64,000 bases of DNA, taken from contig NC_034011.1 in the NCBI RefSeq assembly GCF_000346465.2, forward strand, positions 13,515,339-13,579,338, in the 5' to 3' direction. Made by a program: the position numbers and the translations under genes. Positions 11,389-21,540 of this stretch are shown here, one piece after another (the first letter of the stretch is position 1; each line of letters opens with the position of its first letter). The notes beneath the pieces were generated by a model. That model made no database searches. It saw only the letters and a list, made by a program, of their open reading frames with translations, and was not told the origin of the DNA. This DNA is from Prunus persica (lineage: Eukaryota; Streptophyta; Magnoliopsida; Rosales; Rosaceae).

Positions 11389-12529
11389 TCGACCCGTCAC
11401 AAGATATCGTACCAATTGGCTGCAAATGGTCTTCAAGAGGAAGACGGGCTTGAAGGGCAAGATAGAAAACTATGAGGCTAAAGTAGAATCATGAGAATTA
11501 CAATAATGTGAAGGAATTGACTATGAAGAAACCTTCTCACTTGTAACTATTCAGATATTTCTTTCAAATAGCTACAGACTTAAATTGTGAAGTTTTGAAC
11601 AAAAAACATAAAAGAACTTTTATGAAATTGCCCAAGGTTCAAGCCACAAAGTGTATAAGCTATAGTTGTCCATCAATGAACTCAAGCAAGCTAGTAGGAG
11701 CTAGAAACATTCACTTTGATAAGAAAGTCAAAAGGGTTTGAATCTTTTCAAAGACATGAATGAATCTCTTGTGTTACAAGAAGATTAATGGGAGTTAAGT
11801 CGTATTCCTAATATTGTATGTAGATGACATACCAATATTGGACACAACATTGTATTACCTCTTCATAAAGTTATGGCTAAAACATTCGTTAGGAAATGAT
11901 TTGGGATAAAAATATATTGGAAAATGATTTATCATGATAAATCTAAAATATAAATTGAGCTAATTAGATTATCTCAAACCATGTGCTAAGAAGTTCCAAG
12001 ATAGAAACTTCTAAATAGAAATGTTACTTTCCTATAGAATATGGAAGTAAACTTTCAAAAGGTGCATATCCTTAAATCCCAAAAGAGCACAAGAAATGAA
12101 TACATATTTCATATTGTGCAAATAGGTATGATATCATTTACAATGGGAGAATCATACTAGATATAAATTAATCCCAAGATCAGAACCATCGCAACTATCA
12201 AGTGCATCATACTAGATATAAATTCAACAATAAAGGTATTTGGACAAATATAGTTCATATATGAACTATTGAATGGTTCTAACCATAAGGTTGGTAGTGT
12301 ACCCACACTCTAACAATAATGGGGCGATAGGTCAAGCCAAGGAACCAAGGTCTCATAAAGAGTCCAAAACACACTAATGGACTTAACCTCATGATTAAGG
12401 AATCATAAGTAGTGATAAAGTTAGAAATCTCAAGTTGATTATGCAGATAACGTATCAGATCCATTGCCTACGCCTATAACACCCAGAAGATTAGTTGTAT
12501 TAGATACACATCTGATTGGCTTTAATGCA
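11389..12529 (+). pseudogene. COP-2 RT/RNase H remnant
   Basis: Scattered copia RT words survive in several frames: GIDYEETFSLV near 11515, LYVDDIPIL near 11815 (the YVDD box) and an AEDNNGAIGQAKEPRSH-like RNase H stretch near 12320. Stops occur every few codons. It ends at the polypurine tract. No product is possible. Confidence 0.6.
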
Positions 12530-12538
12530 AGTGGGAGG

Positions 12539-14012
12539 TGTTTGGGCCTAAAATCAGCACGCCAAAGTTCAAAAGACAGGCCCATGGTAAAATTACCTGC
12601 CCAGCCCGAAAACTTGAGGATAACAAGATTAGGATCCAGACAGGTTGGGCTTCACGCCAGGATGTCGAAAACGAAGCCCTAGCCCAAGAAAGACCAACGT
12701 GGAAACTGTCATTTGGGCTTCAGGGATCAGCCCATAATTTTTGTTGGGTCAAGGGATTAAAAACACACCCACGTGACTACCTCAGCTTTGAAAAGTCAGC
12801 AATTCCAACTAAGTTTAAAATATGAGAGGGACATCTCTGAAACACTGCCAACAGAAGATCAAAATCCATCTGTGTTCGAGATTTTGCTCCAAATCGATAC
12901 ACCATCTTCCAAGGAATTCACGGGTCACGCCTTCTAAATTAGAACGGGAGACAGGGAGTTGTTCAGAAAATACAAAAGAAAACCAACCGCCATAACATTT
13001 AGCCCACACAGACGGTGGCGTTGGTTGAAATAGAAAGCTGCCACCCAGGAAACCAGGGAAGGGACTGCCTTAGGAGGTGACTACTGAGAGCCTATCTGCC
13101 ATGATTGATAAAAATCCCTTTTACTTTACATTATAGGAGATCTTTTTACCGCCCATTATTAAAATTTAAACAAGAACCACCTCCCTTAGAGGGTCTCTTA
13201 TAAAAAAAAAAAAAGAAATAGGCAAAGAAGGAGACTCAATTCATCAATCACTCAAAAAAACAACAATGAGAAAACAACCAAAAGCTCACTTGGATTCCAA
13301 GAGAAACCAGCTTTAGATCAGAATTCCAAAGCTCAAACTTAGAAAATAAGTCTTCTAAAATGAGATCTCTCTCGTTACAAATTTGGTTCAGCAAAAGCCA
13401 AGAATAGCCACTTCTGCCCCTTCAAACTGAAGAAGCTGCAATTCTGCCCACTCAAAAGCCTCACGAAGCGTGAAGCAAACATAAAGCTCTGCCAAAATCG
13501 AACTTTGGTATTGATTTATAGCTCAGCCTAGCATCTGAAATCACGAAGCAGTACAGACCGGCCCAGGCGCGTCCAGTCCAGCCCAAACCAGAGCCTTCCA
13601 TCCAAGCAGAAGCGGAGTTCTGGCCATCTTTTAACCTTCCTAGCATTGATATGCATATTTATTGTTTTGTAAAAGGCAATTCTGCCTAAAACAGCCCAAC
13701 TTCTATCGAATATTTCTGGCCAGAACAGCCATTTGATACTGAGATAAATTATGAAAGTCCTCACCAGTCTGAGGCAAGAAAAGAACTTACTTGAGAGATA
13801 TTCCTCACCCAAATTCACAATCGTTTGTTTTAGAAGTCAGTAACTTGGGGCGCAAGTTATCCACTCTAAAAAGAAGTCTGCTAGGATTTACATTGCTAGC
13901 AGTGGCACGCTAACACACCAAAGAAAGCTGACTTGCCGACCAACAAATGGTCTCCAAGCCAGTGGGGAACTTCGCCCCTCCATCTCAGGAGTAAACATAA
14001 AATGGGTGAACA
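12539..14012 (+). repeat. TAT-1 5' LTR
   Basis: It starts TGTTTGGGCCTAAAATC and ends GGGTGAACA, about 1.47 kb. A candidate TATA-like TCTCTTATAAAAAA lies at 13193-13206 and would give transcription toward gag. Confidence 0.95.
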
Positions 14013-14014
14013 AT

Positions 14015-14033
14015 TTGGCACGCCCAGTGGGAC
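14015..14033 (+). promoter_or_regulatory. TAT-1 primer-binding site
   Basis: The sequence TTGGCACGCCCAGTGGGAC starts two bases after the LTR end. It occupies the position of the tRNA primer site; I do not name the tRNA. Confidence 0.7.
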
Positions 14034-14125
14034 TTCTCAGTATACATACTCTGACAGAATCATTCACAGATTTATAAATACCGGAAGCTCTAGCCAGAAC
14101 CCGTACCACCACGGAGATAAACCAG

Positions 14126-15605
14126 ATGGCTCTCAGGGAAGGCCTCGAGTCAGAAGAAAGCGATGCTAGGCAATCAGCCCACGGCAGTACAGGAAGTAGA
14201 CGTTCCAGGACTGGCTCCAGAACGATGAATCAAATACAGGAGTCAGTACTCCGACAAGAAATCACAGTACAAAGGAGCCAGGACACTCTCAATAACATGA
14301 CAGCCATGATGTAATGGCAGGTTAACAGACAGTTTCGGAAGGACCGAAAATCCGCCATGGCCAGAATCCCAAATCCGGATGCTGTAGTCCAGCAGTTAGA
14401 TCTCCCTTATGGCCCTCCGCCAGGACTAGCATGGCCATACCAGGAAAACCCCTAGTTGCACAGATGGCTGGAGTACCAGACCACAGAGAAATCCAGGCTG
14501 GTCCGAGGGAAGGAGCCCTTCCTAATCAAGAACACGAAGCCCCATCCCGACCAGATGACCTTGTACTAACCCAGCAGAACCAGCCAGAACCTCAGCCCAT
14601 TCCACCTCATATGGCCCCGCATGATCAACCTTTGGCACTTCTGCCTGAACCACCAGTAGTATTTCCATATAGACCCAGAAGGATGGACCCTAATCCATTC
14701 CCTCCACCCGCAAGAGGAAGAAGAGGCAGAGGGGGAAATAACCTTTTTGCTAATCATGACAGGAATAGGCCGGGGGCAAGCGGGAGGAATCACCCAGACA
14801 TCGAAGAGCAGGAAGGGCACAGGGAGGAAGCCCCACCCAGACCATACAGAGCAGAGCCTAGGATCGATTACGTCCAGCCAGAACAGGGACAAAATCTTCC
14901 CCCCGTCAATGCTTTGAATGACATAGGAGCATTGCAAAGAATGATCAGCGAAATCATGGAGCCCGAGGCTAGGAGAGGGGAAAGGCCTACTTACAGAAAG
15001 TCATACCCAGCCTATATTGATCAAATACCGCTGTCTCCAGGTTTCAAAGTACCAAACTTCACCTTGTTCAACGGGGAGGAACCCCATGCTTCCTCAGTTG
15101 AACATATAGGCAGGTTCTCCGTCCAATGTATAGTTATTGAGAACAACCCTCTGTTGAAATTAAGGCTTTTCGGCAATTCTCTCTCTGGACAGGCTTTTAC
15201 CTGGTACACCAGCCTGCCAGCTAATTCTGTTCAAACTTGGGAGCAGATGGAAAATGTCTTCCATGACTACTATTACAGGATTCAGCTAGAAGTCACCATC
15301 AGTGATCTAGCTGCCCTCAAGCAAAGTGAAGATGAACCGGCTCAAGATTTCATAACCAGGTTCAGAAAGCTCAAAATGAAGTGCCGAATCCCTATGGAAG
15401 AAAGACACTTCATCCAGATGGCCCAAGCTGCCCTTAAAATCTCTCTCAGGAAGAGGTTCGACGGAATGTTGTTTGGAGACCTGGCAGAACTGGCTGATAA
15501 AGCATCCAAATATGAGGAGTTACTCAGGGAAGAACAGCAAAGGAGGAACTCCTCCAAAGGTACATACTACAAAACCCCTTCTTCTTCAGTCCACCTGAGA
15601 TTGAG
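14126..15605 (+). pseudogene. TAT-1 gag, broken
   Basis: Gag would form the retrotransposon particle. The likely start is the ATG at 14126 (MALREGLESEESDARQS). A stop at 14312-14314 and a frame change near 14430 break the N-terminal part. From 14431 a long frame contains the Retrotrans_gag core (LFNGEEPHASSVEHIGRF, FGNSLSGQAFTWYTSLP, WEQMENVFHDYYYR, EEPAQ-like DEPAQDFITRFRKLK), roughly residues 210-370 of that frame. The frame changes again at the AAAACCCC run at 15571-15578. No intact single-frame gag exists. A programmed frameshift at AAAACCCC cannot be excluded, but the other breaks make decay the simpler reading. Confidence 0.85.
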
Positions 15606-16790
15606 GTGGAATCACAGGAAGATGCAGAAGAATCAGAAGAGAGAGAGGTTTCAGTGGCAGAAATGGCAAAACTAAAACATCCCATTAGTTGCAAAGCCCT
15701 TACAAAGCCACTTAAAGACCAAAAGCCCCCACCATTCACAGGAGGATTCGTTCCCAACAAGCCAACGCAAAACAAGGTCTACTCTTTTGATTTAACCAAG
15801 GTTGATGCTTTGTTTGATGAAATGCTGCTGCAAAAGGCGATAGAAACGCCCCACAGAATACCCAAGCCGGAAGAACTCAAGGGCAGACAGTACTGCAGGT
15901 GGCACAACTTTTGGAACCATTCTACCAATAGTTGTGTTGTTTTCAGGGACGTAATACAAGAAGGGATAACGATAGGAAGGTTGGAACTGGCAGAAAAACC
16001 TCCATCGGTCACGACAGATCCTTTCCCTCAGCCACAAGTCAATATGGTCAACTTGAATTGGCCAGAACAGAGGGAAACTGAGCCAATGACAGATGCTGGT
16101 TGCAGCAGAGGCAGAAGAATCATAAGGGAAACCAGTCAAATACCAAGAGCGACCATCTCGGCTGGGGTGGTGCTCTGTAGCAAGTGCAAATGTGAAACAG
16201 AGCTAGAGGTGGTTCTAGACAGACAAAATCAGCCTACACCTAGTGTCTTCGACAGGATTGGAACCTCATCCCGAGACAAAATAAGGCAGAAGAGTTGTCT
16301 TAGGCCTACACAATACAGCGAAAGGAGGACGGAGCAACCCAGGAAGGAAATACCAGTCAAGACACTCGGAAATGAAAAGCCCTTGGCAACGATCATAGAG
16401 GGTAGATGGTACTCCGTAGGAAAAAGTGGTAGACCAACTCTGGAGCTAACCAGAACTCAAAAAAGAAGAATCCAAAGGCAATACTGCACGTATCTTAAGA
16501 GCCAGGATAATACGCAAGTACATCCAGATACCAATTCTGCCAGGAAAGGAAAAAATCCTAAAACACTTCCCCAGACAGAACAGAAAGCTTGCCAGTCAAG
16601 GGAACTGCTAAAAACAGAACCTCCAGCCAGATCTCCTAGCCATCTAGCCTCGTCATCCGGCAGTCATCCCAACACCATACAGGCACTAGAGAAATCCGGG
16701 TCTACCCCGCTACAAGGAGAAGACGACTACACCGAGGAATATGAAGAAGAGCAATTGGACTACGAACCATCTGCATATGAGCCCCTCTGA
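15606..16790 (+). pseudogene. TAT-1 gag C-terminal/linker region
   Basis: This open frame continues gag in the next frame. It holds a cysteine/histidine-containing stretch (YCRWHNFWNHSTNSCVVFRD) characteristic of the gag-protease linker in Tat elements, then CSKCKCETELEVVLDRQN and a very acidic tail (EDDYTEEYEEEQLDYEPSA). It ends in a TGA at 16788, after which the same frame continues into protease. The relative TAT-2 has no stop at that place, so the TGA is probably a mutation. Confidence 0.75.
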
Positions 16791-16835
16791 GCTATAGAGC
16801 AGGATGACTGGACGGAAGAATACGGGGAAGAACTA

Positions 16836-17723
16836 ATGCAATTTGGTGAAGAATTGGACGTAGAAACAGAAGCTTTTGGCGCAGAGTTGGAAGACCTGCT
16901 ACAGGGTGATTTGGGAATTAACATGGTATTCATCCTACCAGGGAAATTCAGGGCCGCCAAGGGACAAGAAAGCACTTTGGAAGGAGATGTTTTCTCTCAG
17001 GAAAGCTTTGAATGTAGATTGACAGAAGCAAAGGAGCCACCAGAACGGCAAGCAGACAACCCCAGGACAGGCGGAACAGCCAATAACCCAGCTACAGAGC
17101 AACTTTGTTTCTCCAAACAGACAAGAGAAATGGCAAATCACCTCAGGCCTTTGTTTATAACGGCAAATCTTGGAGGTATTCCTATTTCCAAGATCATGGT
17201 AGATGGAGGTGCAGCCATTAATCTATTACCCCACAGAATGCTGACCAAGATGGGCAGAACAGAGAAGGATTTGATTCCAACACGTTTGACCGTCACCAAC
17301 TTTGCTGGGGTCATTACCAAAATTCATGGCATCTTAGACGTGGATGTCATAGTTGGAAGCAAAGAGTTGAAAATAGCATTCTTTGTGATAGACACTACTT
17401 CCGCCACCTACAATGCACTACTTGGCAGGGATTGGATTCACCAGAGCCTTTGTATTCCTTCCACCCTCCACCAGCAGTTAGCACTATGGAATGAAGAAGG
17501 CTGCATGGAGATTGTAGAGGCCGATCCACGGCTATTCCTACCCTCTGCCATGTGCTTTGAAGCAAGGTATTATCATGATGACCTCGGTCCTTTCACTTTC
17601 CTTGGAGTCAACCAGAACGGCCGCCCCCATGGTGTCACGGCCCAAAGGCTCATTGAAGAAGGTTTAGCCAGTTCTCTAGAGGACTGGAATAGACCTTTTT
17701 GTGCTAAACTACCAGAACTCTGA
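16836..17723 (+). CDS. TAT-1 aspartic protease domain (retropepsin-like)
   Basis: The protease would process the gag-pol polyprotein. The active-site motif is MVDGGAAINLLP (near residue 123), the DGGxA form seen in Tat elements instead of the common D[ST]GA. The flap and C-terminal parts follow (VDVIVGSKELKIAFFVID, ATYNALLGRDWI). The frame is in phase with 15606-16790. It ends TGATG, in which the stop overlaps the ATG of the next frame, so the RT part lies in another frame. It is not a free gene but a section of pol. Confidence 0.75.
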   Translation: MQFGEELDVETEAFGAELEDLLQGDLGINMVFILPGKFRAAKGQESTLEGDVFSQESFECRLTEAKEPPERQADNPRTGGTANNPATEQLCFSKQTREMANHLRPLFITANLGGIPISKIMVDGGAAINLLPHRMLTKMGRTEKDLIPTRLTVTNFAGVITKIHGILDVDVIVGSKELKIAFFVIDTTSATYNALLGRDWIHQSLCIPSTLHQQLALWNEEGCMEIVEADPRLFLPSAMCFEARYYHDDLGPFTFLGVNQNGRPHGVTAQRLIEEGLASSLEDWNRPFCAKLPEL

Positions 17724-19432
17724 TGTTTAGTCCCAATCAACTGGACAAGGATCGAGCTGTAACAATCCGATCCATCACAAGAAGATTGTTGATATACTGG
17801 GAAGAAAGGAAGCTTTTTATGCAGAATCCAGCCATCAATATGGCAGAATTCACCCACGAAAGCATAGAGGAACAAGAAGAGGAAATTTTACAGAAGGAAG
17901 TATTAGATTTTGCACCAGCAGCACTGGATGACTCCCCGCCAGAAGTGGAGGATCCTCTACAGGAAATAAACTTAGGGACAGAAGAAGATCCAAGGCCTAC
18001 TTTCATCAGCACACTTTTGAAGGAACCACTCAAGACTGAACTCATGGCACTTTTGCAGGAGTTCAGAGATTGTTTTGCCTAGCATTACCACGAGATGCCA
18101 GGATTAGACAGGCAGTTAGTGGAGCACAAGCTGCCAATCAAAGATGGCTACCTTCCAGTTAAACAGGCCAGAAGAAGAATGTCTATGGACACAGAACTAA
18201 AGGTCAAAGAAGAGATAGAAAGGCTGCTCAAGGCAGGATTCATCAGGCCAGCCATCTATGCCGATTGGTTAGCAAATATTGTACCTGTTCTCAAAAGAAA
18301 AACAGGGGTAGTTAGAATCTGTGTGGATTACAGAAATCTGAATGAAGCATCTGCCAAGGACGAATATCCTATGCCAATGGCAGACATGCTAGTAGATGGA
18401 GCTGCTCATAACCAGATGCTATCTTTCATGGACGGCAATGCAGGTTATAACCAGATTATGATGGCAGAACAAGACATCCACAAGACAGCCTTCATGTGCC
18501 CAGGACATATAGGTGCTTTCGAATATACTGTAATGCCTTTCGGTTTGAGAAATGTGGGGGCCACCTACCAAAGGGCAATGAATTCCATTTTTCATGATAT
18601 GATAGGACATTCCTTGGAAGTATACATAAATGACGTGGTGATTAAATCCCCCGAGGAAGGAAACCACGTAGCAAGTCTGAGAAAGGCATTCCTAAGAATG
18701 AGGCAGCACAAACTAAAAATGAACCCCAAAAAGTGTGTTTTTGGAGTCCAAGCAGGAAATTTCTTAGGATTCTTGGTTCACCAAAGAGGCATAGAGGTTG
18801 ACAGAAATAAAGCCAAATCCATCATAGAAGCCCTACCACCTCGGAACAAGAAGGAACTTCAGAGTCTCCTAGGAAAAATCAATTTTCTAAGGAGGTTCAT
18901 ATCCAATTCTGCAGGAAAAATCCAACCTTTTTCTTCCCTTTTAAGGCTGAAGTAGGAACAAACATTCAAGTGGGAAGAACAGCACTAACAGGCTTTCCAG
19001 GAAATAAAGCATTACCTCTCAAATCCACCAGCTCTGTCCCCACCAAAAAGAGGCAGACCACTCAAGCTCTATGTATCTGCATTAGAAGTATCCATTGGAA
19101 GTCTGCTAGTTCAAGATAACAAAGAAGGAAAGGAACAAGCAGTCTACTATCTAAGCAGAACATTGACAGAAGTGGAAAGAAGGTATTCCGCAATAGAAAG
19201 GCTTTGCCTGGCCTTGTATTTCACTGCTGTAAAACTCAAACACTACATGCTGCCACACACTATCTACATCATTGCCAAGACAGACTTAATCAAATACATG
19301 CTAACAAGACCAATGCTGAGGGGCAGAATTGGGAAATGGACTTTGGCTTTGACAGAATTCACCTTCAGATATGTCCCCCAGAAAGCTGTCAAAGGGCAAG
19401 CTGTGGCAGACTTCCTAGCAGATCACCCATGA
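17723..19432 (+). pseudogene. TAT-1 reverse transcriptase and RNase H, with catalytic change
   Basis: RT would copy the element RNA. Order seen: linker (EFRDCFA), RT fingers (LPVKQARRRM, IVPVLKRKTGVVRICVDYRN), palm and thumb (GYNQIMMAEQDIHKTAF, MPFGLRNVGATYQRAMN), then the catalytic box at 18623-18634. That box reads YIND instead of YIDD: GAT is AAT at 18629, which would destroy the metal-binding aspartate. RNase H follows (KQAVYYLSRTLTEVERRYSA, VVADF-type AVADFLADHP). Stops interrupt the frame at 18080 (TAG for an expected Trp), 18953, about 18990 and 19430. Several of these are G-to-A or C-to-T changes. Confidence 0.85.
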
Positions 19433-19447
19433 GAGGAAATTGAAAAC

Positions 19448-21331
19448 ATGGACTCTTTGGACATAGCAAATGTGAATCTACTAACTAGAGCTCATGTTTG
19501 CCTTAACAATCCAATCTATTCGATTCATCTCACACCTTGGAAACTATATTTTGATGGATCAAAGACAGATAAGGCTTCAGGAGCCGGGATTGTTCTGGAA
19601 GAACCATTGGGGGTCAGACATTGCTATTCCTTCCAGTTAGATTTCCAGTGCACCAACAATAGGGCCGAGTATGAAGCTTTGATAATAGGACTTGAGATGT
19701 TGGTAGAATTAGGAATCCAATCCGTGGAGATCTTGGGAGATTCCATGCTTGTCCTAAAACAGATTGCTGGAGAATACAAGTGTCTAAATCCTTCTCTGGC
19801 TGTATATCTAGTAGCGGCTAGAAATCTATTGACAGAATTTAGAGAAGCTACTTGGGAACACATCCCAAGGGAGGAAAAATTTGCAGCCAATGAACTGGCT
19901 CAGGTGGCATCAGGCATACAAATGCCTGAAGACTGCGTCCAGAGGATCATCAAGATAGGAAGAAAAAGTCTACCATCTGTTTTGACTAGAGGAATGGAGA
20001 TAGAAGTCAATTCTGCCTTAATCACTGAAGATGATTGGAGGGAGCCTATCATGACTTACTTACAATATCCCACTTTGCCCTCTAAGAAAAGAGTCAGAAT
20101 CATGGCTACAAACTACCTCATGTGGAATGAAGATTTGGTCCGAAAAAGTAAGGATGAGGTGCTATTAAGGTGCCTCGGGAAGACAGAATATATGAAAGTC
20201 ATGGGAGAAACCCATGAGGGGATCTGTGGAGCTCACCAAGGGAGAAGAAAGATGTGCTGGTTAATCAGAAGGTATGGCTACTTCTGGCCAACCATGATGA
20301 AGGATTGCATCAACTATTCCAAGGGATGTGAAGCCTGTCAAAGGCAGGGCCCAATCCAGCAGGCTCCTTCGGTTCCCATGAATCCAGTGGTAAAACCACG
20401 GCCTTTTAGGGGATGGGCAATGGATCTCATTGGCAAAATCTATCCAGCCAGCAACCAGCATCACTGTTTTATTATTGTTGCCACAGACTATTTCACCAAG
20501 TGGGTAGAGGCCAAGCCAGTAAAAACCACAACATCTCAAGAGATCATCACCGTTATAGAAGAACAAATCATACAAAGGTTTGGCATTCCAGAATCAATCA
20601 CAACTGATAGGGGTTCTTCTTTCATATCTAGGGATATGCTAGATATGGCAGAAACATTCAAGTTCAAACTGCTTCAATCTACTCTTTACTATGCTCAAGC
20701 TAATGGACAGGCAGAATCAAGTAACAAGGTGATTATCAATATCATCAGAAAGATGCTGGAGAAGAATCCAAAACAATGGCATGAGAAGTTATCAGAGACT
20801 TTGTGGGCATACAGAACTTCAAAAAGAGAAGCAACTGGCATGACCCCCTATGCTCTAACCTACGGCCATGATTGCAATTCTTCCCATGGAGATAGCAGTC
20901 CAGTCTCTTAGAATTGCTCACCAGCACGGTCTCACTGGAGAAGACTACTCTCAGCCATGTTGCTGGAATTGGAAGAATTGGATGCAAGCAGGATTGACAC
21001 CCTCAACAAACTCTTAGCAGGAAAACAGGCTGTGTCGAGAGCCTACAAAAAAAGAGTCAGAAACAAGAGTTTTGAAGAGGGAGAAATAGTCTGGAAGGCA
21101 ATTCTGCCCCTTGGAGCACACATAGCTGGATTTGGGAAATGGTCACCTACATGGGAAGGCCCTTTTGTAATTAACCAGATCCTCGGAATGGGGGCATATA
21201 GGTTGCAGGACTGAGATGGAGTTATTCATACTGCCCCAATCAATGACAAATGGTTAAAGAAATTCTATCCAACCATGTGGGATTCGCAGGCTGTACAGAC
21301 AGACCCTGGGATAAAAAAGGAACAAGACTGA
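19448..21331 (+). pseudogene. TAT-1 plant-type second RNase H and integrase
   Basis: The first part is the additional RNase H of Tat elements (WKLYFDGSKTDKASGAGIVL, NNRAEYEALIIGLEML, VEILGDSMLVLKQI). Integrase follows: an HHCC zinc finger (HEGICGAHQGRRKM...CEACQRQG), then a core with the three acidic residues in MDLIGKIYP, TTDRGSSF and GQAESSNKVI, and a C-terminal chromodomain-less tail (FEEGEIVWKAILP, WEGPFVINQIL). An extra T near 20871 and a missing base near 20955 shift the frame out and back, and a TGA at 21212 replaces what is probably Arg. The last stop is at 21329-21331. The catalytic triad itself is intact. Confidence 0.85.
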
Positions 21332-21540
21332 CCCTTTTTTTGTTTTTTGTTTGTTTGGATTCATTTTTGCTTTAAAGTTGTTTTGTTTTTACTTTCAATA
21401 CTGTGTCCGGTTATTGCATCAAGAGTAAATGAAAAGTAGTAAAATGCTATTGAAGGGCGACAAATAAATAAGCTTATATAAAAATAGCCACCCTCGCGGC
21501 AAAATTTTTCAAACAATAAAGAAGCTAAAAGTAGAAAAAA

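Noticed and set aside
14566..14937. Minus-strand ORF of 123 codons in gag
   Set aside because: No family resemblance; it is the shadow of the gag frame.
17719..17725. TGATG stop-start overlap as a translational coupling signal
   Set aside because: The surrounding frame has many other lesions and an eukaryotic mRNA rarely uses such coupling; a frame change by mutation is simpler.
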